From assembly GCA_029582165.1 (NCBI GenBank), contig CM055876.1:17948501-18012500 (forward strand): a stretch of 64,000 nt of DNA, read 5' to 3'. A program made the translations under genes and the position numbers. Positions within the stretch are counted from its first letter, which is position 1; every line of letters starts with the position of its first letter. Shown here piece by piece: positions 1-11,000 of the stretch. The DNA comes from Portulaca oleracea (Eukaryota; Streptophyta; Magnoliopsida; Caryophyllales; Portulacaceae). Under the pieces are notes generated by a model. The model was not told where the DNA came from. It searched no databases and worked only from the letters and a program-made list of their open reading frames with translations.

Positions 1-862
1 TCTCCAATTTTCTTTCCGGACTGTCAGTGCAAATTCAACAACAGGAGCTTTCTTCACTGCCACTTTTTATTACTTCTCATAAAAACTTAAAGGGGATTTT
101 CCATATGTTTTTGTTATGACTTTGCCTGTTCCCGAAGCACTTTATTTTCAATAGCTTATGCTTACAAGTACTCAAAACCTAATATGCATAGACCAACGGT
201 AATCCTCTAATTCTCCACTAGGTTATTTTCATTTAACTTGGATCCCCTAGGCTGCCATATCTGCTCCAACCAAGATCTAGAGTGCCCAGATTGAACTGCC
301 ACTCAACTATCGCGAAAAGTCAAAAGTGCCACCGAATTTGAAGTGTGGTTTAGAATGCCATAAAGTAGGAATTTTGGTTGAATGCCACATAACATGTATC
401 TGGGGCAACCGGTATGAAAATAATTGAAACTTGTAGAAGAAAAATAAAGGTAAAAAAAACAGCCTCCTTCCCCTCCACCATCTCCACCACATCCACCTCC
501 TTCTACAATCTACAACTCCACAGCCACCAACCCACCACCAAGAAGGCAATGGGAGTAGAGGGAGGATTGATGGCAGATGAGAGAGGATGGAAACCAAGTG
601 GGTGAAGGGGAGGGGGTCTATATTTCGATTTAGACCTTGGTCCCCTCCCCCCCCCCCCCCCAAAACAAAAACCACCACCACCACCTACCAACTGACTTGA
701 AAAAAAAAAAAAAAAATTCATAAAGGACTTGCTGCAGCAGATCGATCGGTTAAACGGTAGCAGGTTGGATACAATTAGATTCTTTAATGGCATGATCGGC
801 CTGGGTTTAAAGTCAATGACATTTTTTGACTTTTTGCAACAGTTGGCTGGCAATTTAATCTA
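1..862. other. Intergenic, low complexity
   Basis: I see no supportable gene here. The stretch contains a CA/CT-rich segment, a run of 15 C at 647-661 followed by ACC repeats, and a run of 17 A at 700-716. Open frames crossing it are rich in Pro, Ser and Gly purely because of this composition. Confidence 0.6.
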
Positions 863-2365
863 GGGGTCAGGGTTCCAAAGCCGGAACCAGGAACCTGACC
901 GGAACCCATCAACGAGTAATGGTAAGTTTCTTAAAATTCAGGAACCTATCTTAACGGGTAAGTGTAAGGATCTAATTCATATCGCCTTAGGGCTCTTCGT
1001 CTCGGAAAATAAAAATCGAAGTGGGTCCTAGCAACTTTTCCCCTAGTCAAGCTTGGGCCTCATATTGGTCGTCATTTTCATCTATTTTGGGAGCAAAATG
1101 ACATTTTGGTCTCACAAAGGCCGGGAATTACTCATGGTTTGTCAAGGAAGAAATGCCCGGAAAGAGCCGAGACCGAGGAAGGTCAACATTTGGAGGCAAG
1201 AGCCGGGACACGACCGTGTCCCTCCCTAGAACGGAAAAGGAGAGCAGACGCTGACACGGGCCATGCTCCTTCAGACACGGACAGGCGGCAGTCAGGGGCG
1301 TGACTGGTCTTGGCCTGGCTGGCCCCTTCCGCAAGAAACGGGCGATACGACCCGTGTCGCAACTCGCAATGGACATGGTCAGTGTCAACCAGCCTGAGGC
1401 TTGACACGGGCGTGACCTGTCCAGCTTTCAACGTTATTTTTGAGCCTCCCCCTCCCTTCTATATATATGTAACCCCATAGGTTTAAACCCTAGTTTAGAG
1501 ACTTTAAACATTATGATGATGATGTATTGAGAAGGGGTAATTTGGAAACCCAAGTCAATGTTATTATAGCTTAATCCTTTGTGAGAGGGTTTAATCAAAT
1601 CACTTGTTGATGAGTGGGTGATCTTCTCTATACTCTTTGGTGGGATTTCTTGGATGTTCAAGGGTGGATTGCTTGTGCTTGATCTTGTGCAACCCTCATT
1701 GGGATCCTTAGGCTATTTGGGTGAGTTTTTATACGCCTCACACTAGTCATATCATTTTACTTATTGTTCTCGATTATATACAAAAATCCCAAAAATAGCC
1801 ACTTGCTTGTATGAATTCTATTGGTGGATTTCCATCATCCACTTGATTATTTGTGATTCTAGGCATCCAATATATCAATTTGTGAAGACCCTAGGCCTCC
1901 ACGATTCAGGATCCTAAAATGCTACCCTGAACCTGAACCTGAACCGGAACCTGTTAGACAGCTTCAAGTTCTACGTATTTGGAACTAGGAACCTAGAACC
2001 GACAAATGTACGGAAAATGGAACCTAATTTAATATAAATAAATAAACAAAATTCCTAAAGCTTATACATTGTTCAGGAATCGGTTGCAATTCTTCAACTT
2101 TCATTGTCAGTGCTAAAATCAAATGTGGTGTTGTGGCCATGATAATTTGATGGTATGGTGTATTTGATGCTAAAATATAAAATTAGTATTTTCTTTTTTT
2201 TTAAAAAAATATTATATGTCAGGAAAACAATTTTTCATAATTGGCGGGTACCTTGGAACAGGAACCTGAACCGGGGGCAACAGTAAGGTTGCTAAACATT
2301 AGGAACCTATCATAACGGGTAAGGGTGAGGTTCCTAGTTTTAGAATAAGGTACCCGGAACTGCTC
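863..2365. repeat. Dispersed GGAACCTGAACCGG-type repeat region enclosing LTR-like DNA
   Basis: Degenerate GGAACC/CCGGAACC motifs cluster at 870-960, 1925-2010 and 2245-2365. A segment beginning AGGAACCTATC and continuing TAACGGGTAAG occurs in the same orientation at about 940 and 2302, with small differences, so the two outer clusters look like copies of one repeat. Between them, 1000-1900 looks like LTR or promoter DNA: it has a TATA-like run at 1460-1468 and several ACACGG/CCGTGT half-palindromes at 1205-1420. I could not find clean element ends or a TSD, so the class is uncertain. Confidence 0.45.
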
Positions 2366-2440
2366 GCGCCTAATTTGATCCGAGCACACCCAAGAAAGAC
2401 TCTAAGCCTATGATGACCGAAAAATTTTCGATTTCAGGAA

Positions 2441-3825
2441 TCAAGATTTCCTACTCCACTCTCCAGCATATCTAGCATCAGCCGCTCCTATCAATGCTCC
2501 TCCACATAAAATATATGGAAATATGCCCTCGACTATAAGCTTCTCAAAGCATATTTGAAACATTCTTCTTGAAGACATGCTTATACGAAATGGAAAGGGT
2601 GCATATCTTTTACTTAACAGCAAATGACAATAGGCAAGGAAACTTTACCCACTCAGAATACATTTTTTCTGAAACATTTGCAAAGAATTTCAACTTGCAG
2701 CCCATCATATCATTCCATCAAAGGGCTACTGATAAATTAAGAGTAACAGCAACCTAAAATTAATATTAGGTCTACACTAGATGAAGCATGATAATGTCCA
2801 TTGACATTTACATGCAACTAAACTTGATTGAGTGCCTATCGCACTGAACATGTTGGTTCCGTTAAAATACAAATAGCATAACAAATGTTTAATTTGGTGA
2901 TTGAATCCAGAATTCATGACCAACTGCATGTTTACAGTCCTTGAAACCTACTAATTCACGACTCTTAAGAGCTAAGACATAATGCCCAATATCGCATGAA
3001 ACATCAAAGCTTAGAACACAAACGCAGAAAAAAGATTGAAAATCCCATTGCGCAGCATCATAGTGATTAGTGAAACATCCAAGTCTTAGGGACATTAAGG
3101 CTGAAAAGGATGAAAACATACCGACCGGTTTTTGTCTGAAGAGGCCAGAATCTATCATCATACCCACGAGAAAGAACATCCTGAAGTATTATTCTACAAA
3201 CAAATAAAGGTGAATATTCAATTCATTGCGAAAAAGTCAAGGTGGAGGACAAAAGATGGGAAGAAATTCAAGAGAATTACTTTCCACTGCCAATGAAGTC
3301 GTCATAGGTGAGAGTATTGCTATTCCATACCACAACGTTGATCTCCCTAAGACCCTCAATAAGTGTGAAGACAAACTTCTCTTGAAATAATGGGTTTTTC
3401 CCTCCATCTGCACACCAAAAATCAATCAAATCCCACACCAGAAAAACAAATCAAACAACCCTTTACGAAATCAATCCAACAATCAACAACCCACAATAAA
3501 ATCAAACAAGAGAAAGACAGAGAGAGAGACCTGTGCAGGTGCGTGTTCGAAACTTGGTGCTGCCATATTCAAGGCAAACATAGGGATCTTGTCTAGAGAT
3601 CCATTCTGTATCCTTCAATTTGCTGCATTCGACGACTGCAATCCATAATCAAAAAATGTCCCAATGAAGAATTAATCCCAAATACCCAAAAGCAAAAATA
3701 CCAAGATGAATTAAGAACCCTAAAAAGAGAGATTCAGAGGAACAGCAAGGTAGGATCGCTAATACAGAGGAAAATCATTTACCTGTAACTTCGAGAAGCT
3801 GACCGTGAATACCTGAAATCGACAT
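2441..3825 (-). CDS. Single C2-domain protein (calcium/phospholipid-binding family), C-terminus apparently truncated
   Basis: Five coding exons joined by GT-AG introns in consistent phase: 3825-3783, 3635-3531, 3407-3281, 3193-3122 and tentatively 2471-2441, giving 125 aa. The start is the ATG at 3825. The product is almost entirely one C2 domain. It has the first loop with Q-D-P-Y-V (residues 30-34), a D-G-G-K-N-P turn (50-55), the strand F-V-F-T-L-I-E-G-L-R-E-I, and the second loop ending T-Y-D-D-F-I-G (83-89). C2 proteins of this plant group are thought to bind membrane phospholipids in a calcium-dependent way. The last exon is the weak point. It completes an Arg codon, then reads Y-A-G-E and after five more residues stops, inside what should be the final beta strand. 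The proline-rich tail seen in close relatives is absent, and the acceptor has a poor pyrimidine tract. The gene may be truncated, or its true last exon may lie elsewhere. Confidence 0.75.
2472..3121. other. Putative last intron of the C2-domain gene
   Basis: On the minus strand it opens with a strong donor (GTATGTTTT) and ends at a weak acceptor. I see no coding segment in it that would restore the usual end of the C2 domain. Confidence 0.4.
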
Positions 3826-4576
3826 GGAATCTCAAAACCTAATTTTTGGGTTTGTGATGGATGAATGCTTGAAGGATCAATCAATTGTAAGAAGGGAAAA
3901 GGGGGGTTACTTTTTCTGGGTAGCTGGAAATCGAGGATTTGTTTGAGGGGGGCTTGTTGCATTATTCTATGTTAACTTGGGGAATCCAGATAGAATTTGA
4001 GGATCCCCCAATGAAGCAAGATCCCCTGAAATGGCAGGGGAAAATTGAACTAAGATTGAAAATAATGTTACTTATGACAACAGAGAAAAGCCAGATGTGG
4101 GAAGATTTAGGATGAATCAAAGATGACTGTTTTTCGGATTGCAACTAACTGTAACGGCCTAAAAAATTATGGAGTCGCTTATGAAAAGTATCATTTTTTT
4201 TTTTATGAAATGAAAAATTATCATTGAGAAAGGGATACATTTATTTTTCTTTTTTCAAAAGTTTATTTTCTTAAAGAAATATATCAAAATCATAAAAGAT
4301 AAATATTTGATGTGCCTATGTTTGTACTCGATTCACACACAAAAAAAAAAAAGTTATCTCTCAAATCTATAAATTTGTTAATAAACACAAGTTCAAGAGG
4401 AAAATTCAAAGCTAATACCTAATCCAGACAATTATTTTATCATAAATATTATGTCACACAAAAAAGAAAATTCAAAAAAGAAGATGGTGAGTCTGGGAGT
4501 AGTATGCTCCGTGAGTCCATTCACATTAATTTTTGTTTTGGTTTTTTTGTTTTTGTTTTTGGGTATAATATATGTA
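3826..4576. other. Upstream region of the C2 gene and AT-rich intergenic DNA
   Basis: 3826-4150 should hold the 5' UTR and promoter of the minus-strand C2 gene, but no unambiguous TATA box stands out. The rest is AT-rich with homopolymer runs and no gene. Confidence 0.4.
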
Positions 4577-4780
4577 CTTCCTCCATTTAATATTAATTGT
4601 CCAAATGTCTTTTTTTAACTAAAAATTTTTTATAGCATATTCTACCAAAAAATATAACTTTATGTTCTTAAAATAATAGTTTTCGTTATTAATCCAATGA
4701 TAGTACTTTCATATGCTAAAATATTGTATATATCGAGAAATTAATGACAACAACAGACCATTAATATGGAACAGAGGAAG
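4577..4780. mobile_element. Stowaway-like MITE, degenerate
   Basis: It begins TA|CTTCCTCCATTT and ends with the near inverse complement GGAACAGAGGAAG, the terminal signature of Tc1/mariner-derived Stowaway MITEs (CTCCCTCCGT type). It is short, non-coding and more diverged than the copies at 31038 and 41698. The right-hand TA is not clear. Confidence 0.55.
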
Positions 4781-4842
4781 CATTTTTTAGTCATTTTTTA
4801 AATTTTTTTCTCAAGCATAATAGGTGACTTCAGTTCACAATA

Positions 4843-5408
4843 GTAATTTTTAAATGGGTTCCGAAGTCAGAGGTCATTGGCTGAAAATAATTCAAACTCA
4901 CTTTTTGGTTGAAAATAATCCAAACTTTTAACCTATTTACTCAGACTAAACCTAAATCGATTCCCGATGTCGGAATGTTGACTAGGCAGCCTGAGCACGT
5001 GTTTCTTTAATTGATTTTGGTTTAAAATTTTTTTTAAAGCTTACGTAGACCCCAACTCACTTAAACTTATATTTTTGAGCGCGTGTGTTTCTTCTCTCAC
5101 CAAAATTTTTGGGGTTAAGACTAAATTTATTATGCTAAAGTGTTTTTTTTAATCCATTGCCATGTCATTATAAGTTTAAGTGAGTTGGGGTCTACATAAG
5201 CTTAAAAAATTCAAAACCAAAATCAATTAAAGAAACACATGCTTAGGCTGCCTAGTCAGCATTTCGACGTCGAAAATCGATTTTGGTTTAGTCCGAGTAA
5301 ATAGGTTAAAAGTTTGGATTATTTTTAGACAAAAAGTGAGTTTGGATTATTTTCAGCCAACGACCTTCGACTTCGGATTATTTTGAGCCAAAAACCCTTA
5401 AAATTATG
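4843..5408. mobile_element. Foldback/MITE element with about 210-bp inverted arms
   Basis: 4861-5070 is nearly the reverse complement of 5165-5379. The outer arms carry CCGAAGTC plus AGGTC and TTGGCTGAAAATAAT, and the inner arms carry GACCCCAACTCACTTAAAC. The arms flank a loop of about 100 bp. Shorter similarity (TAATTTT and GGGTT) extends the ends to about 4843 and 5408. There is no coding capacity. The RNA or single strand would form a very long hairpin. Confidence 0.8.
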
Positions 5409-6310
5409 AGCATTGTGGTATATATTTCTCAACATTTATCTACTGATTTATAAGCATTCATGGTGGAGGTTATGAACATTCATCTATTAGTTTATGAGCA
5501 ATGTAGTTTAGGTTTATGAGCATTCATATACTGGTTTATAAGCACTCCAGTATAGATTTATGAGCATTGTAATTTAATTTAATGAACATTCATGTACTGG
5601 TTTATGAGCAATCTAGTATAGATTTATGAACATTGCAATTTAAGTTTATGAACATTCATGTACTGGTTTATGAGCAATCTAGTATAGATTTATGAGCATT
5701 GTAGTCTAGGTTTATGAGCACTCATGTACTGGTTTATGATCACTATAGGATAGATTTATGAGCATTGTAGTTTAAGTTTATGAGTATTCATGCACTGGTT
5801 TATGAGCACTCTAGTATAGATTTATGAGCATTGTAGTTTAGGTTTATGAGCATCATGTACTGGTTTATGAGCACTCTAGTATAGATTTATGAGCATTGTA
5901 GTCTAGGTTTATGAGCACTCATGTACTGGTTTATGAGCACTATAGGATAGATTTATGAGCATTGTAGTTTAAGTTTATGAGTATTGTACTGGTTTATGAG
6001 CACTATAGGATAGATTTATAAGCATTGTAGTTTAAATTTATGAGTATTCATGCACTGGTTTATGAGCACTCTAGTATAGATTTATGAGCATTGTAGTTTA
6101 GGTTTATGAGCATCATGTACTGGTTTATGAGCACTCTAGTATAGATTTATGAGTATCTTCATTATAAATTATGAAATATTGTATGAGATATGTTATGAGC
6201 AAGACTATTACTAATTATGAGCATTAATCTATTAATTTATGAACATTCATATATTGATTTATAAACATTATAATTTAGCTTTATGGACATTCATATATTA
6301 ATTTATAAAT
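5409..6310. repeat. Minisatellite: 66-bp unit built of three 22-bp subunits
   Basis: The motif TTTATGAGCA recurs about every 22 bp. Three variants alternate, ending in CACTCTAGTATA, CATTGTAGTTTA and CATTCATGTACT, so the true period is about 66 bp. The third variant recurs near 5530, 5595, 5662, 5728, 5794, 5858, 5924, 5988, 6054 and 6119. The array is best preserved at 5590-6160 and decays on both sides. It directly abuts the foldback element on its left. Confidence 0.85.
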
Positions 6311-6553
6311 ATTACAGTAAAAAATAAAAAAAACCTGACACAAAAATATTTTAAAATATAATAATTATACAAAAAAGAAACAAAAAAAAAGTAAAGAAAA
6401 AAAAAGAGAAATAATGGATATTGGGCTCACCATGCATCCTACACTCGGGCTCACCATCATCCCTCTCTGTAAATTTATGGTGCTTTCAGTATATTGTGTA
6501 GATGAGATTAATAAAATGAATAGAAGAGTCCAAAGTATGCCTAAAATTTTAAA

Positions 6554-6977
6554 GGATTATTTGATGATAATACACTGAACTTTAGGGGTATTGGATGATA
6601 ATGCATTAAACTTTTTTCTTGGACTCTAATACACTGAACTTTGAGGGTATTGGACAATAATGCACTCAGATCAATTCAGCTGGTGGTTGACGCGTGGTTG
6701 TCCTACTTTGACGTATCGTTCTTCTATTTTTTTCCAAAAAAATATATTAGTCATCCTGCTTATGTGTACTTTCTTACACGACAAAAGTTTTTTCTGAAAA
6801 AAATAGAGAAATAACACCTCAAAGTAGGACAGCCACCACGTCAACCACCAACTAAATTGGTCCGAGTGCATTATTGTCCAATATTCTCAAAGTTCAATGT
6901 ATTAGAGTCCAAGAAAAAAGTTCAGTGCATTATTATCCAATACCCCTAAAGTTCAGTGTATTATCATCCAATAATCC
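6554..6977. mobile_element. Mutator-like MITE, copy 1, with 9-bp TSD
   Basis: The 424-bp element begins GGATTATTTGATGATAATAC and ends with its inverse, ATCATCCAATAATCC. Long inverted arms each contain internal repeats of the CACTGAACTTTGAGGGTATTGG type. AATTTTAAA lies directly on both sides, a 9-bp TSD that fits Mutator-like elements. A second copy lies at 62008-62432. Neither encodes a transposase. Confidence 0.85.
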
Positions 6978-8002
6978 AATTTTAAAACTGAATCATTTGA
7001 TCAACAATTTCGAATGTCTGTCATATATTTGTCAAGTTAATAACTCAATTTAAATAATTTGGCCCATATAACTCTTGATATAACTAAATTTAATAATTAA
7101 CAATCCTTTTTATGCATTATATGAGTTATTTCATGCTAGTTAGTATTAACATAAGTCCATATTATCCGGTAGAAAGTATTGACTTACAGATATCTAAGGA
7201 TTGGGTGGCTACTACTCAATACCAAGTGATACAGAGTATTATGATATTTAACTACTTGTAGCTATGTTATATATAACTACACCCTTGATTATTTGTATTT
7301 CTTTTAAAGGGGGGATAGGAGAGTCCTTGATCTTTTATTCATTGAAGTTGAACCGTTGTTTGTTCAAAAAATTTTATGCTCATTCATATAATAAGTCTCC
7401 ATCTTAGTTCTTGCATTCAAACCCATAATATTATTTAAGGAAAAAAGAATGTTCTTAATGGATAAGTTATTTTACTTATTTGCGTTATTAATCTCACACA
7501 TTTTCTTTTTCTCTGGAAGATAAACTTCTAAAATCACCACATAGATCTTAATTGTTCATAATAATTTTAAGGGAAAATAAGGTAAGCATTTCTCCTGTTG
7601 GGATGTTAATGCTCTGAAATCTGAAATGTGCCTACGCTTAAATACCTTGCACAGTTCCACTGGAACCAGCACCTCAACGAAATCTGTAGAAAAGTGGTCA
7701 AGTGGTCACACACAAGTCATAAGCATTAAGCAAATATGATCGTGTCACAAACTACATAATAGCCAATATCATTCATAGCACAACAGACAATCCTTTTTTA
7801 TGTACAGACAGGATGGAAAAACAACACCGCCCTTGAAACAGATAGTCTGGTCCCCTATCAGCTTCTCCATTCACAATCTACATAAACTGATAAACAAATA
7901 ACATTTCCCATGCAATTTCAGCACACCATAGACACAGGCAGAAGTAGCTGCTTCATCAGCTTTTTATGTACAGACGACTCAACTGAAGCAGTAGAGACTA
8001 AC
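6978..8002. other. AT-rich intergenic DNA and 3' UTR of the PTEN gene
   Basis: No gene seen from 6978 to about 7700. The part next to 8003 should contain the 3' UTR of the minus-strand PTEN gene. Its polyadenylation site cannot be fixed from sequence alone. Confidence 0.5.
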
Positions 8003-11000
8003 TCACTCACTCTCATAATCTTCGTCGTCTCCAAAGGTGAAAACCGAGGCATCAGCTGCCATTGCCTTGAACTCGCTCACTCCCCCTGCACTGTAAGCCT
8101 CGATCCCTGCACCAGCTCCAGCAGCAGAATCACTTTTTACGTCATTCTGTGAGTGAACCTGTGGTGAATCACCTTTATCAATAGAGACCTTCGCAACTTC
8201 ATGTGTCAAACCCTCCACCTTTCGATCTGAACTAGGATTAGTTAGAGGCGCAGGAGCTGTTGATTTGATGGGTTCTGCTGAAGCAGTTGCCTCGGGCTTT
8301 TTACTTCTAGAAGTGCCCGAGTCACCCTCATCATCTGAAAACACATCATCCTTCTCTTGTTGATCGGTTCGAGATTGATTTTGCACATGTTGAATGGGAT
8401 TTGGAGCAGATGGGGCTTCGTTTGCTGGTGGAGGAATGGAACCGGGTTTGTCATCTGACTTCTGGACCACAGGTTCTGGCTGAGGCGGAGAAGCAGAGGT
8501 GCCATCATGGTCTACAAGGACAAACTCAACTTGGAATCCAGGAGAAGGCAGCTTCCGCTGCATTAACAGGAACGTACAAATTCAGGAAACAGGAAAGTAC
8601 AACACTGGAAACAAACTGGTCTTAATATAAAAAACTTGGTAAAACGCTAATTGTCTGACTAACATGTCCATTATCGGCGAAATGTAACTTTGCAGTACGA
8701 AAGCTTTACTGCTTACTTTGTCAAACCCATCCATGTCACTGGTGTTTAAGGTCTTTCGATTTTCTATCATTGTCGTGTTTAGCCAGCTGAAAATATTCAC
8801 AGTTAAACAAATGATGAGATTTAGTCTGTAAAAGACTTTACTTAAAATAGAAGTTTCGAGAGCAAGTATTGTCTCATACAAGTAAAAGTCCCCTTGTCGC
8901 TCATGAAACTGGACTTTAAAGTCGCCAGCCAACTCTGTGAGGCCAGGTTCTCCTGGTAGAGCAAAAACCATTATCCCTTTCTTTGGTGCAGTGAACCAGA
9001 ATTCCTCAGGCTGCAACAACAAATTTACTATAGCTTAATTCCCATAATACTGTATGAACTGCCACTAATGTGATTATATCTACAGAATTACCCACCAACA
9101 GGTCCTTAGTTCTTGGATGTGTCTTGGTAGAAAACAGAACACCTGTCCCGGGAAAAATAAAACGTCACGAATCACAATAGTATATATAGACAGGTATGAA
9201 TCTAGAGGTGAAGGAAGAAAATGTGATTTCAGATGAATTTCCAAAAATGAAATCCATTGTGTTGTAAGTTTAGGGCTCCATGCTAATCATGGTACTCAAT
9301 TTTCACCAGTCACACAACCAGTGGTCAACGACTAATTTGTGAGATAAAATAAGAAAGCTGACAGATATCACCACGTGCTCTATAGATCAGCGGACCTCGA
9401 AGGTCAGGCCTGTGGTATTATATTTAAGAGTTTGAGGCACTATACAGAGCATAAAGACAGATAAACCTGTGTGTTTTTTTGCATATAAAATTGGTTTAAT
9501 TGAGAATGCTCAAATATATCATCACATCCAAAGGGTAGCTGATGTAGAAGGGAATTCTCACACAGAAAAAATTCAATTTTAATTCAACTCAACAATAAAG
9601 TCTGCCTTCCCCTATTACTTAATAGTGCTTACATAGGCTAGAAGCATAACAAACCAAAGAAACTAAAATATAAAGTACTACCCTAATATATGACAAGAAA
9701 ACGACTCTACCCTACGGTTTGTGGAAACTATTTTTGAACCCTGTATTTCTAAATGCATTTTTAGGTGGGTAACTAGCTAAAACAACATTTCCGGTGGAAA
9801 AACTTTATTTCCGGTCAATTTAAGTTAATACCGGTGAGTTTAACCATGCTTGGGTTAAGATTGGAGGGAATGTGTAAACTAGGAAACTAGCCCCTTAAAA
9901 ATTAGGCTAAAGATCCTTTATTTCCACCTCTCCATCTCTTCCTCTTCCCTTTAAGTGGCCAGAATTCATTCGAAGCGGCCGAAGTCAACATTTTTCCACC
10001 GGAAATGTTGTTTTAAATAGTTACCCACATAACCTAGGGACCAAAATATGCATTCTAGAAACACATGGTCCTAAAAATAGTTTCCACAAAACATAGAGTA
10101 CCCATGAGTCGTTTTTTGAAAATATAGTAATATCTTTATTATGAAGATCCTTAACAAGTGAAAATTCAGAAAGCAATCAAAGCAGGAACAGACGAGTTCA
10201 ACGCATAACAAAAATTAGATATGGTCAATTTTATAACCTGAATAGCATGTCATTGAAAGATTGTGTTTTGCATAGTGCAAAGAATTATACAAGATCCTAT
10301 CCAACTTACACAACTAGACAGCCCATGCTCTGCCAAAGAGCATCATACCATTATGATTTGAGACTGTTATGTGAGGCCTGATCCAGTAGGGACACCTATG
10401 CAGCCGAAATCCCCTAAGCATGCACCTGGAAGTAACAGGTGATACATTTGAGTGCCATAAAGCATAGAACTGCTCCGAAACATCAGAAATACCAAATGAA
10501 AAGGACCATACCTGCGCCCTGGTTGGTTTTCCCCGTTGAAGTAGGTTAAAATTCGTTCGAAATATTTGACATACCTCTGCATAAACATCCAAAGAAAGGG
10601 ATCATAAAATATGTAGCCAAAGACAGGCCTTCAAAAGGAACACAGCTAAGGGAGTATGAGGACTGACAATCTGACTTGGTAAAACAAGCGCTTTTCCATC
10701 ATAACATCTTTTCTGATTGTAGTAGTCAATGCATTCTTCAGCAGTAGGGAAGAACTGCAGACAAGTAGCAGAGAAGTTCAGTACTATCTCGTCATGAAAC
10801 TGTAACTAAAGCCCAGAAGCAACACCACAGAACAGAGAAAGTTCTTTTTGACATTTTTCATGAATACAAATGGCTAATTAAGTCTTACCTTCAAGTACAA
10901 TAAAAGACTTGAAATCATTAAACCAGTGCGAGCCATTCCTGCCTTACAATGCACTGCCACAACATTCTCAATATCCTCCTTCAACCATACGTAAGCACTT

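Noticed and set aside
307..853. Gly/Pro/His-rich frames on both strands
   Set aside because: Low-complexity composition, mutual overlap, no splice-supported gene.
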